This document shows positions 13,883 to 20,545 of a stretch of 33,952 nt of DNA, in pieces; within the stretch, counting starts at the first letter, position 1, and each line of letters begins with the position of its first letter. The position numbers and the translations under genes were made by a program. Location of the stretch: contig NZ_PPHF01000043.1 of NCBI RefSeq assembly GCF_002904335.1, forward strand, positions 1 to 33,952, in the 5' to 3' direction. Below the pieces are notes generated by a model. It saw nothing but the letters and a program-made list of their open reading frames with translations. It was not told the origin of the DNA and did no database searches. This DNA comes from Amycolatopsis sp. CA-126428 (GTDB taxonomy: Bacteria > Actinomycetota > Actinomycetes > Mycobacteriales > Pseudonocardiaceae).

Positions 13883-14950
13883 ATGACGGGGGAACGACCG
13901 CTGGTGATCGCCGCGGACGAAACCGTGCTCGACGAGATACTGCGCGTGGCCGCGGTCGCGGGCTGCGAACTCGACCGCGCACCGGACCTGACGGCGGCGA
14001 GCGGGCACTGGGCCCGTGCGCCGCTGGTGGTCCTCGACGAAGAAGCCGTGCGGCATCCACCGGCCCTGCCCCGGCGCAGCGGGATCCTCCTGGTGTGCAA
14101 GGGCAGTCCGGGGCCGGCGACGTGGGAGCACGCCTTTCGCAGCGGCGTCGAGCGCGTGATCGCGTTGCCCGACGAAGAATCCGCGCTCGCCGGCGCGTTC
14201 GCCGACGTCGTCGAGACACCGGCGGAGCAACCCGGGCTGGTGCTCGGCGTGGTCGGCGGCCGGGGTGGCGCGGGGGCATCCGTCTTCGCGGCGACCCTCG
14301 CCCTGGCGGCCGACAGCGATCCGGGCGGAGCTCTGCTGCTGGACTGCGATCCCCTCAGCGGCGGCCTGGATGTGTTGCTGGGCTTGGAAAAGACGCCCGG
14401 AGCACGCTGGCCGGACGTGCACCTGAGCGGCCGGGTATCGGTGTCCTCGCTGGCCGATAAGCTCCCGCAGCGGAGGCACCGCGGTGGCAGCCTCCCGGTG
14501 CTCGCGTCCGGCCCCGAAGGCGACGGCCCGGAGGTCGAGTCGTTGTCGGCGATCCTGTCCGCCGGTCGCCGCGCGGGCCGCACGGTGGTGTGCGACCTCC
14601 CGCGCGCCCTCGGTGAGGCGTCCGAGGAGGCGGTGCTGCGGGCCGACCTGGTGCTGCTGATGGTGCCGCTGGAGATCCGGGCGTGCCTGGCGGCGAAGAA
14701 GGTGCTGAACCGCCTGTCGAAGCTGACGGCCCGCATCGGCATGGTCACATGTGGACACTCGAAGGACCCGGCCGTCCGCACGGCCGCCCTGATCGGCCCA
14801 CCCCTGATGGCCTCGATGCCCCCGGAACGCGGTCTCTGGCACGCACTGGAGCGCGCCGAGTTCCCGACGAAACCAAAGGGCCCCCTGGCCAAAACGGCGG
14901 CCGAGATCCTGGCAATAGCCCGCCACGAAGCCCAGGCGGCCAACCGATGA
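13883..14950 (+). CDS. ssd: Septum-site-determining-like ATPase Ssd (TadZ/CpaE family)
   Basis: A 355-residue protein of the MinD/ParA superfamily. An N-terminal receiver-like domain (about residues 1-115) is followed by the ATPase part with a deviant Walker A, GVVGGRGGAGASVFAATLAL (the usual K-G-G-x-G-K-[ST] pattern lacks its second Lys), and ALLLDCDPLSGGLDVLLG. CpaE/TadZ proteins place the Flp pilus machine at the cell pole; the mycobacterial homologue Ssd (Rv3660c) has been linked to division control. ATG 13883 has GGGGGAGG 5 nt upstream. The missing Walker Lys is common in this subfamily, so loss of function should not be assumed. It leads the tad operon. Confidence 0.88.
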   Translation: MTGERPLVIAADETVLDEILRVAAVAGCELDRAPDLTAASGHWARAPLVVLDEEAVRHPPALPRRSGILLVCKGSPGPATWEHAFRSGVERVIALPDEESALAGAFADVVETPAEQPGLVLGVVGGRGGAGASVFAATLALAADSDPGGALLLDCDPLSGGLDVLLGLEKTPGARWPDVHLSGRVSVSSLADKLPQRRHRGGSLPVLASGPEGDGPEVESLSAILSAGRRAGRTVVCDLPRALGEASEEAVLRADLVLLMVPLEIRACLAAKKVLNRLSKLTARIGMVTCGHSKDPAVRTAALIGPPLMASMPPERGLWHALERAEFPTKPKGPLAKTAAEILAIARHEAQAANR

Positions 14951-15192
14951 CCCCCGCAGCCCACGACCTCCGCCCCACGAGCACCCCGACCAGAGTGTCG
15001 GAGCTGTTGCTCCCAACGGTCCTGAGCTTGCTCACCCGAGCCCCAGCGAGCGCGGCGAGGTTCTCGACGCTGCTGCGCCCCCAACCGGAGCCGCGCGCAT
15101 GCCCACTGCCGGACACGCGAGTCCAGGAATCGCCCAGCGAGCCACCGGCCATCCCTCAGCCCGCGCTCCCGGCAGAGCAGGTGGACTCATGA
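14947..15192 (+). CDS. Possible small protein between ssd and tadA
   Basis: An 81-codon frame that begins inside the ssd stop codon (ATGA at 14947-14950), the same coupling used throughout the operon. The peptide has a hydrophobic stretch (VSELLLPTVLSLLTR) and a long Pro-rich tail. I recognise no family and see no conserved motif. Homologous loci usually run from ssd to tadA without such a gene, so it may be non-coding filler. Low confidence. Confidence 0.3.
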   Translation: MTPAAHDLRPTSTPTRVSELLLPTVLSLLTRAPASAARFSTLLRPQPEPRACPLPDTRVQESPSEPPAIPQPALPAEQVDS

Positions 15193-15255
15193 CAACCGCG
15201 TCGGCGGGTCCACCCGCGCCGCGGCCGCCGCGGCGCGGGACGTCGGATTGGCGTT

Positions 15256-15390
15256 CGTCGCGAGGCACCCACGTCACGGCTGTTCGCGGTGGGCCATCGG
15301 CCACTCCCGCCTTCCTCGCGTCGCCGGGTTCGCACCCGTCGCGGGGCACCCGCGTCACCGCATCACGCGATCGCCCACCGGCCACCCCGA
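15256..15390. repeat. Imperfect 81-bp-period direct repeat before tadA
   Basis: A block starting CGTCGCGAGGCACCCACGTC at 15256 recurs as CGTCGCGGGGCACCCGCGTC at 15337. Similarity runs over about 54 bp and ends in CGGCCAC(T/C)CCG. On the minus strand both copies read AVT(R/W)VPRD. The repeat fills most of the gap between the small frame and tadA. It looks like a local copy of an interspersed repeat and not like part of a gene. Confidence 0.6.
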
Positions 15391-15421
15391 GAACCCACCA
15401 CAGAGCAAGGCGGCCGAACTC

Positions 15422-16573
15422 ATGACCACCGACTTCGTCGACCGCGTCCGCAACCGCCTGGCCGGCGACCGCCGCCAGGCCGACCCGGTCGCCGTCGCGA
15501 CCGCCGTCCGCGCCGAAGCCGGCGGCGTCCTCGGCCACGACGCGGTGCTCGACGCCGCCCGCCAAGCTCGCGACGAGTTCATCGGCGCCGGCCCGCTGGC
15601 CCCGCTCCTCGACGACCCGGCGACCACCGACGTCCTCGTCACCGGCCCGCACGAAGTCTGGACCGACGGCCCGCAAGGCCTGATCCGCAGCAGCATCCGC
15701 TTCAAGGACGAAGAATCCGTCCGTCGCCTGGCCCAGCGCCTCGCTCTCGCCGCCGGGCGCCGCCTCGACGACGCCCAGCCCTACGTCGACGGCTGGCTCC
15801 CCGGCGCCGGCCCGCACGGCCGCATCCGCGTCCACGCCGTCCTCCCGCCGATCGCGGCCGGCGGCACCTGCCTGTCCCTGCGCGTCCTGCGCCCGGCGAC
15901 GCACGACCTCACCACGCTCGGCGAACTCGGCGCGTTCGACGAGGCCGGCGCCAGACTCCTCCGCACCGTCGTCTCGAGGCGGATGGCGTTCCTCGTCACC
16001 GGCGGCACGGGCGCGGGCAAGACCACGCTCCTGGCCGCGCTGCTCGGCGCCGTCGACCCGGGCGAACGGATCGTCTGCGTCGAGGACGCCGGCGAGCTGC
16101 AGCCCGCCCACCCGCAGTTCGTCGGCCTCGTCGCCCGTCCGCCCAATGTGGAGGGTGCGGGCGCGGTCGGCCTGCCCGAGCTCGTCCGCCAGGCGCTGCG
16201 CATGCGTCCCGACCGGCTGGTGGTCGGCGAGGTCCGCGGCGCCGAGGTCGGCGCGCTGCTCACCGCGCTCAACACCGGTCACGACGGCGGCGCCTGCACC
16301 GTCCACGCCAACTCCCCGGCCGAGGTGCCCGCCCGCATCGAGGCACTGGCCGCGCTCGGTGGCCTCGGCCGCGACGCCGTGCACAGCCAGCTCGTCGCCG
16401 CAATCCGCGTGGTGCTGCACATGCGGCGCGAAGCAGACGGCCGTCGGCGCCTCGCCGAGGTCGGCGTGCTTCGCGCTGAACACGGCCGGGCCCGGGTCGT
16501 GCCGGTGTGGCGTGCGGGCCGGTGGACGGTCGACCGGCACCTGTTCGTGACGTCGGGGGCGATTGCGTGCTGA
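15422..16573 (+). CDS. tadA: TadA/CpaF-type secretion ATPase
   Basis: A 383-residue cytoplasmic hexameric ATPase that powers Flp pilus assembly. The N-terminal domain includes DPATTDVLVTGPHEVW (about residues 63-78). The Walker A GGTGAGKTTLLAALLG is at about residues 196-211. The Asp/His boxes follow: CVEDAGELQPAHPQFV, then LRMRPDRLVVGEVRGAEVGALLTALNTGHDG with the Walker B Glu, and CTVHANSPAEVPARIEALA. All are intact. The ribosome site is only AAGGCGG, and the gene is separated from ssd by about 470 nt, longer than usual for this operon. Confidence 0.93.
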   Translation: MTTDFVDRVRNRLAGDRRQADPVAVATAVRAEAGGVLGHDAVLDAARQARDEFIGAGPLAPLLDDPATTDVLVTGPHEVWTDGPQGLIRSSIRFKDEESVRRLAQRLALAAGRRLDDAQPYVDGWLPGAGPHGRIRVHAVLPPIAAGGTCLSLRVLRPATHDLTTLGELGAFDEAGARLLRTVVSRRMAFLVTGGTGAGKTTLLAALLGAVDPGERIVCVEDAGELQPAHPQFVGLVARPPNVEGAGAVGLPELVRQALRMRPDRLVVGEVRGAEVGALLTALNTGHDGGACTVHANSPAEVPARIEALAALGGLGRDAVHSQLVAAIRVVLHMRREADGRRRLAEVGVLRAEHGRARVVPVWRAGRWTVDRHLFVTSGAIAC

Positions 16574-16619
16574 ACGTCCTGCTGCCGAACGCTTTCCCGC
16601 ACAATCTAAGGAGGCGGCG

Positions 16620-17378
16620 ATGATCACCCCGTGGTTCCCGCTGTGCGTGGGCGCGGCCCTGGCGTGCTGGCCCGCGGCGCCGAACCGGCTCCAGGTCATG
16701 ATCGAGCCACCGTCGACCGTCCGGGTTCCCCAGGTGTGGCGCGCCGTCCGCTGGCTGCTCCCGGCCGCCCTCGCCGGATTGCTCGCGGGAGCGGGCGGCG
16801 CGGTCGCCGCCGGCGTGCTGACTTTGGCGTGGAGCCAGGAGTGGCGAGCCCACCGCCGAGCCACGGCGGACCTGACGATGGCCGCGCACACCGCGACCGC
16901 CTTGCGCACGATGGTCGCCGAACTTCGATCCGGCGCTCACCCGATCAGGGCGGCGGAAGCGGCCGCCAACGTGGTCCCGGCCGTGGCAGGCGACCTCCGA
17001 GCCCTCGCGACGGCGGCCCAGCTCGACACCGAGGCGCCTACGTCGGCCTTGCCGCAGCTGGCCGCGGCCTGGACGCTGGCCAAACGCCACGGCCTCCCGA
17101 TGGCCGACGTCCTCGACGCGACCCGCCGCGACGCCGAAGCCGGTCTGGCGTTCGGCCGCCGGATGCGCGCCAAGCTGGCCGGGCCACGGGCGAGTGCGGC
17201 GGTGCTCACCGGACTGCCGGTGCTCTGCGTGCTGCTCGGGCAGGCCATGGGCGCCGCTCCGCTGTCCGTGCTGACCGGCAGCACACCGGGCCAGCTGCTG
17301 CTGGTCGCCGGGTGCGTCCTGCTCTGGGCGGGCACGGCCTGGTGCCGGGCCCTGACCGGACGGGTGCGGATCCGGTGA
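16620..17378 (+). CDS. tadB: TadB-type inner-membrane platform protein (type II secretion F domain)
   Basis: A 252-residue membrane protein. A hydrophobic pair near residues 38-62 (LLPAALAGLLAGAGGAVAAGV) is followed by a cytoplasmic T2SF domain (AAHTATALRTMVAELRSGAHPIRAAEAAA, then LAAAWTLAKRHGLPMADVLD) and two C-terminal membrane spans (LTGLPVLCVLLGQAMGA and LLLVAGCVLLWAGTAW). With TadC it forms the platform on which TadA acts. ATG 16620 has an ideal AAGGAGG 5 nt upstream. Its stop overlaps the tadC start (GTGA at 17375-17378). Confidence 0.86.
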   Translation: MITPWFPLCVGAALACWPAAPNRLQVMIEPPSTVRVPQVWRAVRWLLPAALAGLLAGAGGAVAAGVLTLAWSQEWRAHRRATADLTMAAHTATALRTMVAELRSGAHPIRAAEAAANVVPAVAGDLRALATAAQLDTEAPTSALPQLAAAWTLAKRHGLPMADVLDATRRDAEAGLAFGRRMRAKLAGPRASAAVLTGLPVLCVLLGQAMGAAPLSVLTGSTPGQLLLVAGCVLLWAGTAWCRALTGRVRIR

Positions 17379-18091
17379 CCGCGATCGCGCTCCTGCTCTT
17401 CGCCGGGGCATTGCTGAGCTGGCCGGACGAAGCCATCGTGCGGCGCTTCACGCGGCTGACCGACGGCCCGAAGCCCGTCCGCGCGGGGCACAGCGCGCTG
17501 CCGCACATCGCGGTGGCGGTGGGCGGCGTCTCGACAGCGGTGCTGGTCGGCGGGGTCGCCGGGGTGGTGGCGGGCACGATCGTCACCGCGACCGGGTGGT
17601 GGGCGATCCGCCGCACTCGCCGTCCCCGATCGTCGGCCGTGGACATCGCCGCCAAGCTGCGGCTGGCGGGCACGCTCGACCTCCTGTCCGCCTGCCTGCG
17701 CGCCGGCCTGCCGATTCCCTCGGCGTTGGAGGCCGTGGCCGGCACCGCGCCCGCGGCAGCGAGTACGGCGCTGAGCTCGACGGCCGGATTGCTCGCCCTC
17801 GGCTCCCGGCCGGACGAGGCTTGGGCGCCGGTGCAGGCCGCTCCCGGCCTGGCCGAGCTGGCGGCCGCGGCGATCCGGACGTCCCGTTCCGGGGCAGCGT
17901 TCGCCGCGGCGGCCGGCGACCTCGCCGGACGGTTCCGCGACGAGCTGGCCACCGAAGCCGAAGAACGCGCCGAGCGGGCCGGGGTGGCACTCGCGCTGCC
18001 GGTGGGTCTGTGTTTCTTGCCGGCCTTCTTCTGCCTGGGCGTGCTGCCGGTCGTCCTCGGCCTCGCCGGGCGGCTCGGCCCGCGCTTCTGA
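17375..18091 (+). CDS. tadC: TadC-type inner-membrane platform protein
   Basis: A 238-residue partner of TadB. It has an N-terminal span (AIALLLFAGALLSW), a central pair (HIAVAVGGVSTAVLVGGVAGVVAG), a T2SF domain with LDLLSACLRAGLPIPSALEAVA and RTSRSGAAFAAAAGDLAGRF, and a C-terminal hydrophobic hairpin (ALPVGLCFLPAFFCLGVLPVVLGLAG). The LxACLxAGLP..AL signature is the T2SF Gly/Pro motif. It starts at a GTG overlapping the tadB stop, so expression is coupled. Confidence 0.86.
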   Translation: MTAIALLLFAGALLSWPDEAIVRRFTRLTDGPKPVRAGHSALPHIAVAVGGVSTAVLVGGVAGVVAGTIVTATGWWAIRRTRRPRSSAVDIAAKLRLAGTLDLLSACLRAGLPIPSALEAVAGTAPAAASTALSSTAGLLALGSRPDEAWAPVQAAPGLAELAAAAIRTSRSGAAFAAAAGDLAGRFRDELATEAEERAERAGVALALPVGLCFLPAFFCLGVLPVVLGLAGRLGPRF

Positions 18092-18117
18092 CCACGAACC
18101 CCTCGAAGGGAGATCCC

Positions 18118-18294
18118 ATGCGCACGTTCCGCCGCCGGCCCCGCTCGGACGACGGTTCCACGACGGTCGAGTACGCCATCGTCACGGTCGCCGTCGCCGC
18201 GTTCGCCGCTGTCCTCTACTCCTTGCTCACCGGCGACTCGGTCGTCTCTTGGCTGACGAACCTGGTCATGAAGGCCTTGTCGGTGCCGTCGTGA
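18118..18294 (+). CDS. Flp-type pilin-like protein (DUF4244)
   Basis: A 58-residue small membrane protein. A basic leader (MRTFRRRPRSDDG) is followed by STTVEYAIVTVAVAAFAAVL, a type IV prepilin cleavage site: Gly at -1, Ser at +1 and Glu at +5, then the hydrophobic helix. It is the likely structural subunit of the Flp-like pilus, corresponding in position to Rv3656c. GAAGGGAG precedes the ATG by 5-6 nt. No prepilin peptidase (TadV) is encoded in this window, so processing must depend on a gene elsewhere. Confidence 0.85.
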   Translation: MRTFRRRPRSDDGSTTVEYAIVTVAVAAFAAVLYSLLTGDSVVSWLTNLVMKALSVPS

Positions 18295-18650
18295 GACGCA
18301 GAGACGAAGGCTCGGTGACCGTCGAGGCAGCGCTCGGCCTGGCCGGCCTGACGGTGGTGACGGTCCTCCTGATCGCGGGCCTCGCGGCACTGACGAGCCA
18401 GCTGCGTTGCACGGACGCGGCCCGCGAGGCGGCGCGGCTCCTGGCGAGGGGCCAGCCAACCGAGGCGGCGGCCGCGGTCCACGAGATAGGGCCGCCGGGC
18501 GCGAACCTGGCGTTCGAGCAAATCGGCGACACGATCACGGCAAAGGTGACAGCCCACCCGGTGGCCGGCCTCCTCCCGGCGATCCACCTCGACGCAACGG
18601 CCTACGCGGTCGCCGAGCCGGGCACGGAGGTGACAGGTGCCCAGGGCTGA
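18291..18650 (+). CDS. TadE-like minor pseudopilin
   Basis: A 119-residue protein with a short charged leader and a prepilin-like site G|SVTVE (Glu at +5), then a membrane helix (ALGLAGLTVVTVLLIAGLAAL). A small exported domain follows with CTDAAREAARLLARG, the 'DAAREAAR' motif of TadE proteins. It corresponds to Rv3655c and probably assembles with the pilin. The GTG start overlaps the pilin stop by 4 nt (GTGA at 18291-18294). Confidence 0.85.
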   Translation: MRRRDEGSVTVEAALGLAGLTVVTVLLIAGLAALTSQLRCTDAAREAARLLARGQPTEAAAAVHEIGPPGANLAFEQIGDTITAKVTAHPVAGLLPAIHLDATAYAVAEPGTEVTGAQG

Positions 18651-19074
18651 CGGGCCCGCCTCGGACAGGGGGGCGGCCACGATCTGGACGGCAATGGCGG
18701 TGGCGGCCTTGACGGGCGTGGCAACGCTCGCCTTGTGGCTGGGAGCGACGGTGATAGCCCGCCACCGTGCCGAGTCAGCGGCCGACCTGGGCGCCTTGGC
18801 CGCGGCTTCGCACGCGAACGAAGGTCCAGTCCAAGCGTGCGAACGCGCGAGATGGGTAGCCGACCGGATGGGAGTGACCCTCGTGACCTGCCGCTGGCAA
18901 CAGCTCGACGCGCTGGTCGAAGTCGAGGCACGAGGCCCCGCCCTGGCCGGCCTCCCGAGGCCATCCGCCCACGCCCGAGCCGGCCCGGCACCCGAACCAC
19001 AACGCCCAGCCCCGGCAGCCCCGACGGCCGACCTGGGCGGCACACCGATCCGCCCGCTGGGAGCCGGCAGGTGA
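18637..19074 (+). CDS. TadE-like membrane protein, Rv3654c family
   Basis: A 145-residue protein. SDRGAATIWTAMAVAALTGVA is a pilin-like start without the +5 Glu, followed by one membrane helix and HRAESAADLGALAAASHANEG, the 'R+xxxAADLAALAAA' block that marks the Rv3654c family. The last 45 residues are Pro/Ala-rich. GGAGG lies 6 nt before GTG 18637, inside the 3' end of the TadE gene. It is the last recognisable gene of the operon. Its exact role in the pilus or secretion apparatus is unknown. Confidence 0.78.
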   Translation: MPRADGPASDRGAATIWTAMAVAALTGVATLALWLGATVIARHRAESAADLGALAAASHANEGPVQACERARWVADRMGVTLVTCRWQQLDALVEVEARGPALAGLPRPSAHARAGPAPEPQRPAPAAPTADLGGTPIRPLGAGR

Positions 19075-19078
19075 ACCA

Positions 19079-19288
19079 ATGCGCCCGGTCATGGCCGGAA
19101 GCTGTCGCGAACCTGCGACAACAACGGGCCATCCGCCCACGTCCGGTCGGCTGCGGTCGGGCACCGCGCCGCCCAGGCCCTCCCACGCCCGCGCCAGGCC
19201 GGCGGATGAGTCAGCGCCCCAAGCCACGGCCGCGCCGACGGGTGACCTGGTCGGCGCGCCGACCCGTCCGCTCCGAGTCAGCGGGTAA
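19079..19288 (+). pseudogene. Frame carrying a diverged duplicate of the upstream gene's 3' end
   Basis: A 69-codon frame beginning 4 nt after the Rv3654c-like stop. Its last 38 residues align with the last 39 of that gene with one gap and 23 identities: PRPS-HARA-PA-E ... AAPT-DL-G-P-RPL. Both end at a stop at the matching place (19074 and 19288). The N-terminal part shows no similarity, and no ribosome site is obvious. I read it as the remnant of a partial tandem duplication rather than a working gene. Confidence 0.45.
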
Positions 19289-19345
19289 ACCACCGCGCCC
19301 TGCCGCGGCCGGGCTGAGCGACCGCCCTGTTGGCACAACGCGACA

Positions 19346-19419
19346 CTGTCGCGCGCCCGCGACAGCGCACCGCCGCCACCGCCCCTCGGCGAGGGATCGG
19401 CGGCAGTCCCTCGCCGAGG
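19346..19419 (+). terminator. Two hairpins ending the tad operon
   Basis: Hairpin 1: CTGTCGCG (19346-19353), loop CGCC, CGCGACAG (19358-19365). Hairpin 2: 13-bp perfect arms, CCTCGGCGAGGGA (19384-19396) and TCCCTCGCCGAGG (19407-19419), with a 10-nt loop. No T-tract follows, as is common in GC-rich actinobacteria. They lie downstream of the duplicated frame, so the transcript probably includes it. Confidence 0.7.
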
Positions 19420-19834
19420 CGCCCGGCGGACGCCGACCGGTCGGTATGGGGCGGTGACCGGCTGATCCGTGCCGCCTGACGATGAGCGGCTGATTGTCAC
19501 GGGCAGCGGTCGGTGGTGCACGGCGAGCGGTCGAATCGGCTGCTCACCTGGGCCGAAGCAGCGCACCGGCGCCGCCGGGAGGGCGTCCGGAACCCCGTGG
19601 ATCCTGGGGTTTCCCGCGACGAACGGTCCGCGTGCGGTCGCCGTTCACCGTCCAGCCGCGCTGCGGGATTCGGTCGGGCCGTACGGATCACTGGGCGTTC
19701 ATCGCCTCGTAACCACCGGTTGTCGCGCGGGGGTTCCGGGCAATGTGCAACTTGCCGTTAAGTGAGATGTGCGACACCACGACCGGGTTTGAGCGGGTCG
19801 CGGAGAACCGAACTCGAAGGCAGGCAGGAAGACA
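19420..19834. other. Gene-free stretch before the primase/polymerase-like gene
   Basis: I see no gene here. Open frames on either strand are Arg/Pro-rich and lack ribosome sites. The right end is somewhat less GC-rich and has a direct repeat ATGTGCNAC (from 19743 and from 19769) about 60-90 nt before the start at 19835, probably within the promoter region of that gene. Confidence 0.5.
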
Positions 19835-20452
19835 ATGTTGGACGCGAATTGGCCGGACAGCTGGCGGGGCGCCTTCCGCATCGAACTGCGGGCGGAGGCG
19901 ATCGGTCTCGCCTGGCGCGGCTGGCCGGTGCTCCCGGGCGTCGACCCCGCTCCGCTCACGGAAGGCGACGACCTCACCTGGCGCCGTCCGGTTCCGGCCA
20001 TTGACGCTTGGCGCGAGCAGCTCGGCACCCACGCCCACGAGGTCGCCACCTGGTTCTCCGACCGCACCCACAGCCTGCTCGTCGCCACCGGCACCGTGCT
20101 CGACGCCGTCGAGGTCGACGACGAACTCGGCAAGCGCGCCTGCCGCCTCCTCCGCGCCCTCGGCCACCCCGCGCCCATCATCGCGCTGCCGAACGGCCGC
20201 TGGCTCTTCCTCACCACCGTCGCCGACCACGTGCCGGCCGAGCTGGCGACCCGCGCCTCCATCCAGTGGCACGGCAAGGACAGCTACATCCCGCTGCCGC
20301 CTTCGCCGTTCCAGCACGGTGTCGTGCACTGGCGCGTCAAGCCCGAGGTCTGCGGCTGGCAGCTGCCGGACGCCGCCGAGGTGCACGACGTCCTCGTGCG
20401 GGCCCTGGCCGGCGAGCGCTCGCCGCAGCTGGTTCAGACCAGCGCCGCCTGA
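19835..20452 (+). CDS. Primase/polymerase (prim-pol)-like domain protein
   Basis: A 205-residue protein. It begins with SWRGAFRIELRAEAIGLAWRGWPVLPG, the usual entry of actinobacterial 'bifunctional DNA primase/polymerase N-terminal' proteins. Later it has THSLLVATGTVLDAVEVDDELG and HWRVKPEVCGWQLPDAAEVHDVL. The acidic pair VEVDDE could be the metal site, but I cannot line up a full DxD...H triad, so activity is uncertain. There is no helicase domain. AGGAAG precedes ATG 19835. It stands alone, convergent with the helicase gene 93 nt downstream. Confidence 0.55.
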   Translation: MLDANWPDSWRGAFRIELRAEAIGLAWRGWPVLPGVDPAPLTEGDDLTWRRPVPAIDAWREQLGTHAHEVATWFSDRTHSLLVATGTVLDAVEVDDELGKRACRLLRALGHPAPIIALPNGRWLFLTTVADHVPAELATRASIQWHGKDSYIPLPPSPFQHGVVHWRVKPEVCGWQLPDAAEVHDVLVRALAGERSPQLVQTSAA

Positions 20453-20545
20453 GCGACCCGAACCACCCGAACCACCGCCGTCGGCCGGTCCCAGCCCGGG
20501 CGAGGCGGAGCAGGACACAACTCCATGAACCACCAAGTGGCCGTT

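Noticed and set aside
14750..14759. Third DnaA-box-like sequence (complement of TGTGGACAC)
   Set aside because: It lies within ssd coding sequence, is isolated and deviates from the preferred box.
19497..19691. Short minus-strand frame in the tad to prim-pol gap
   Set aside because: Arg/Ser/Pro-rich, no ribosome site, no recognisable motif.
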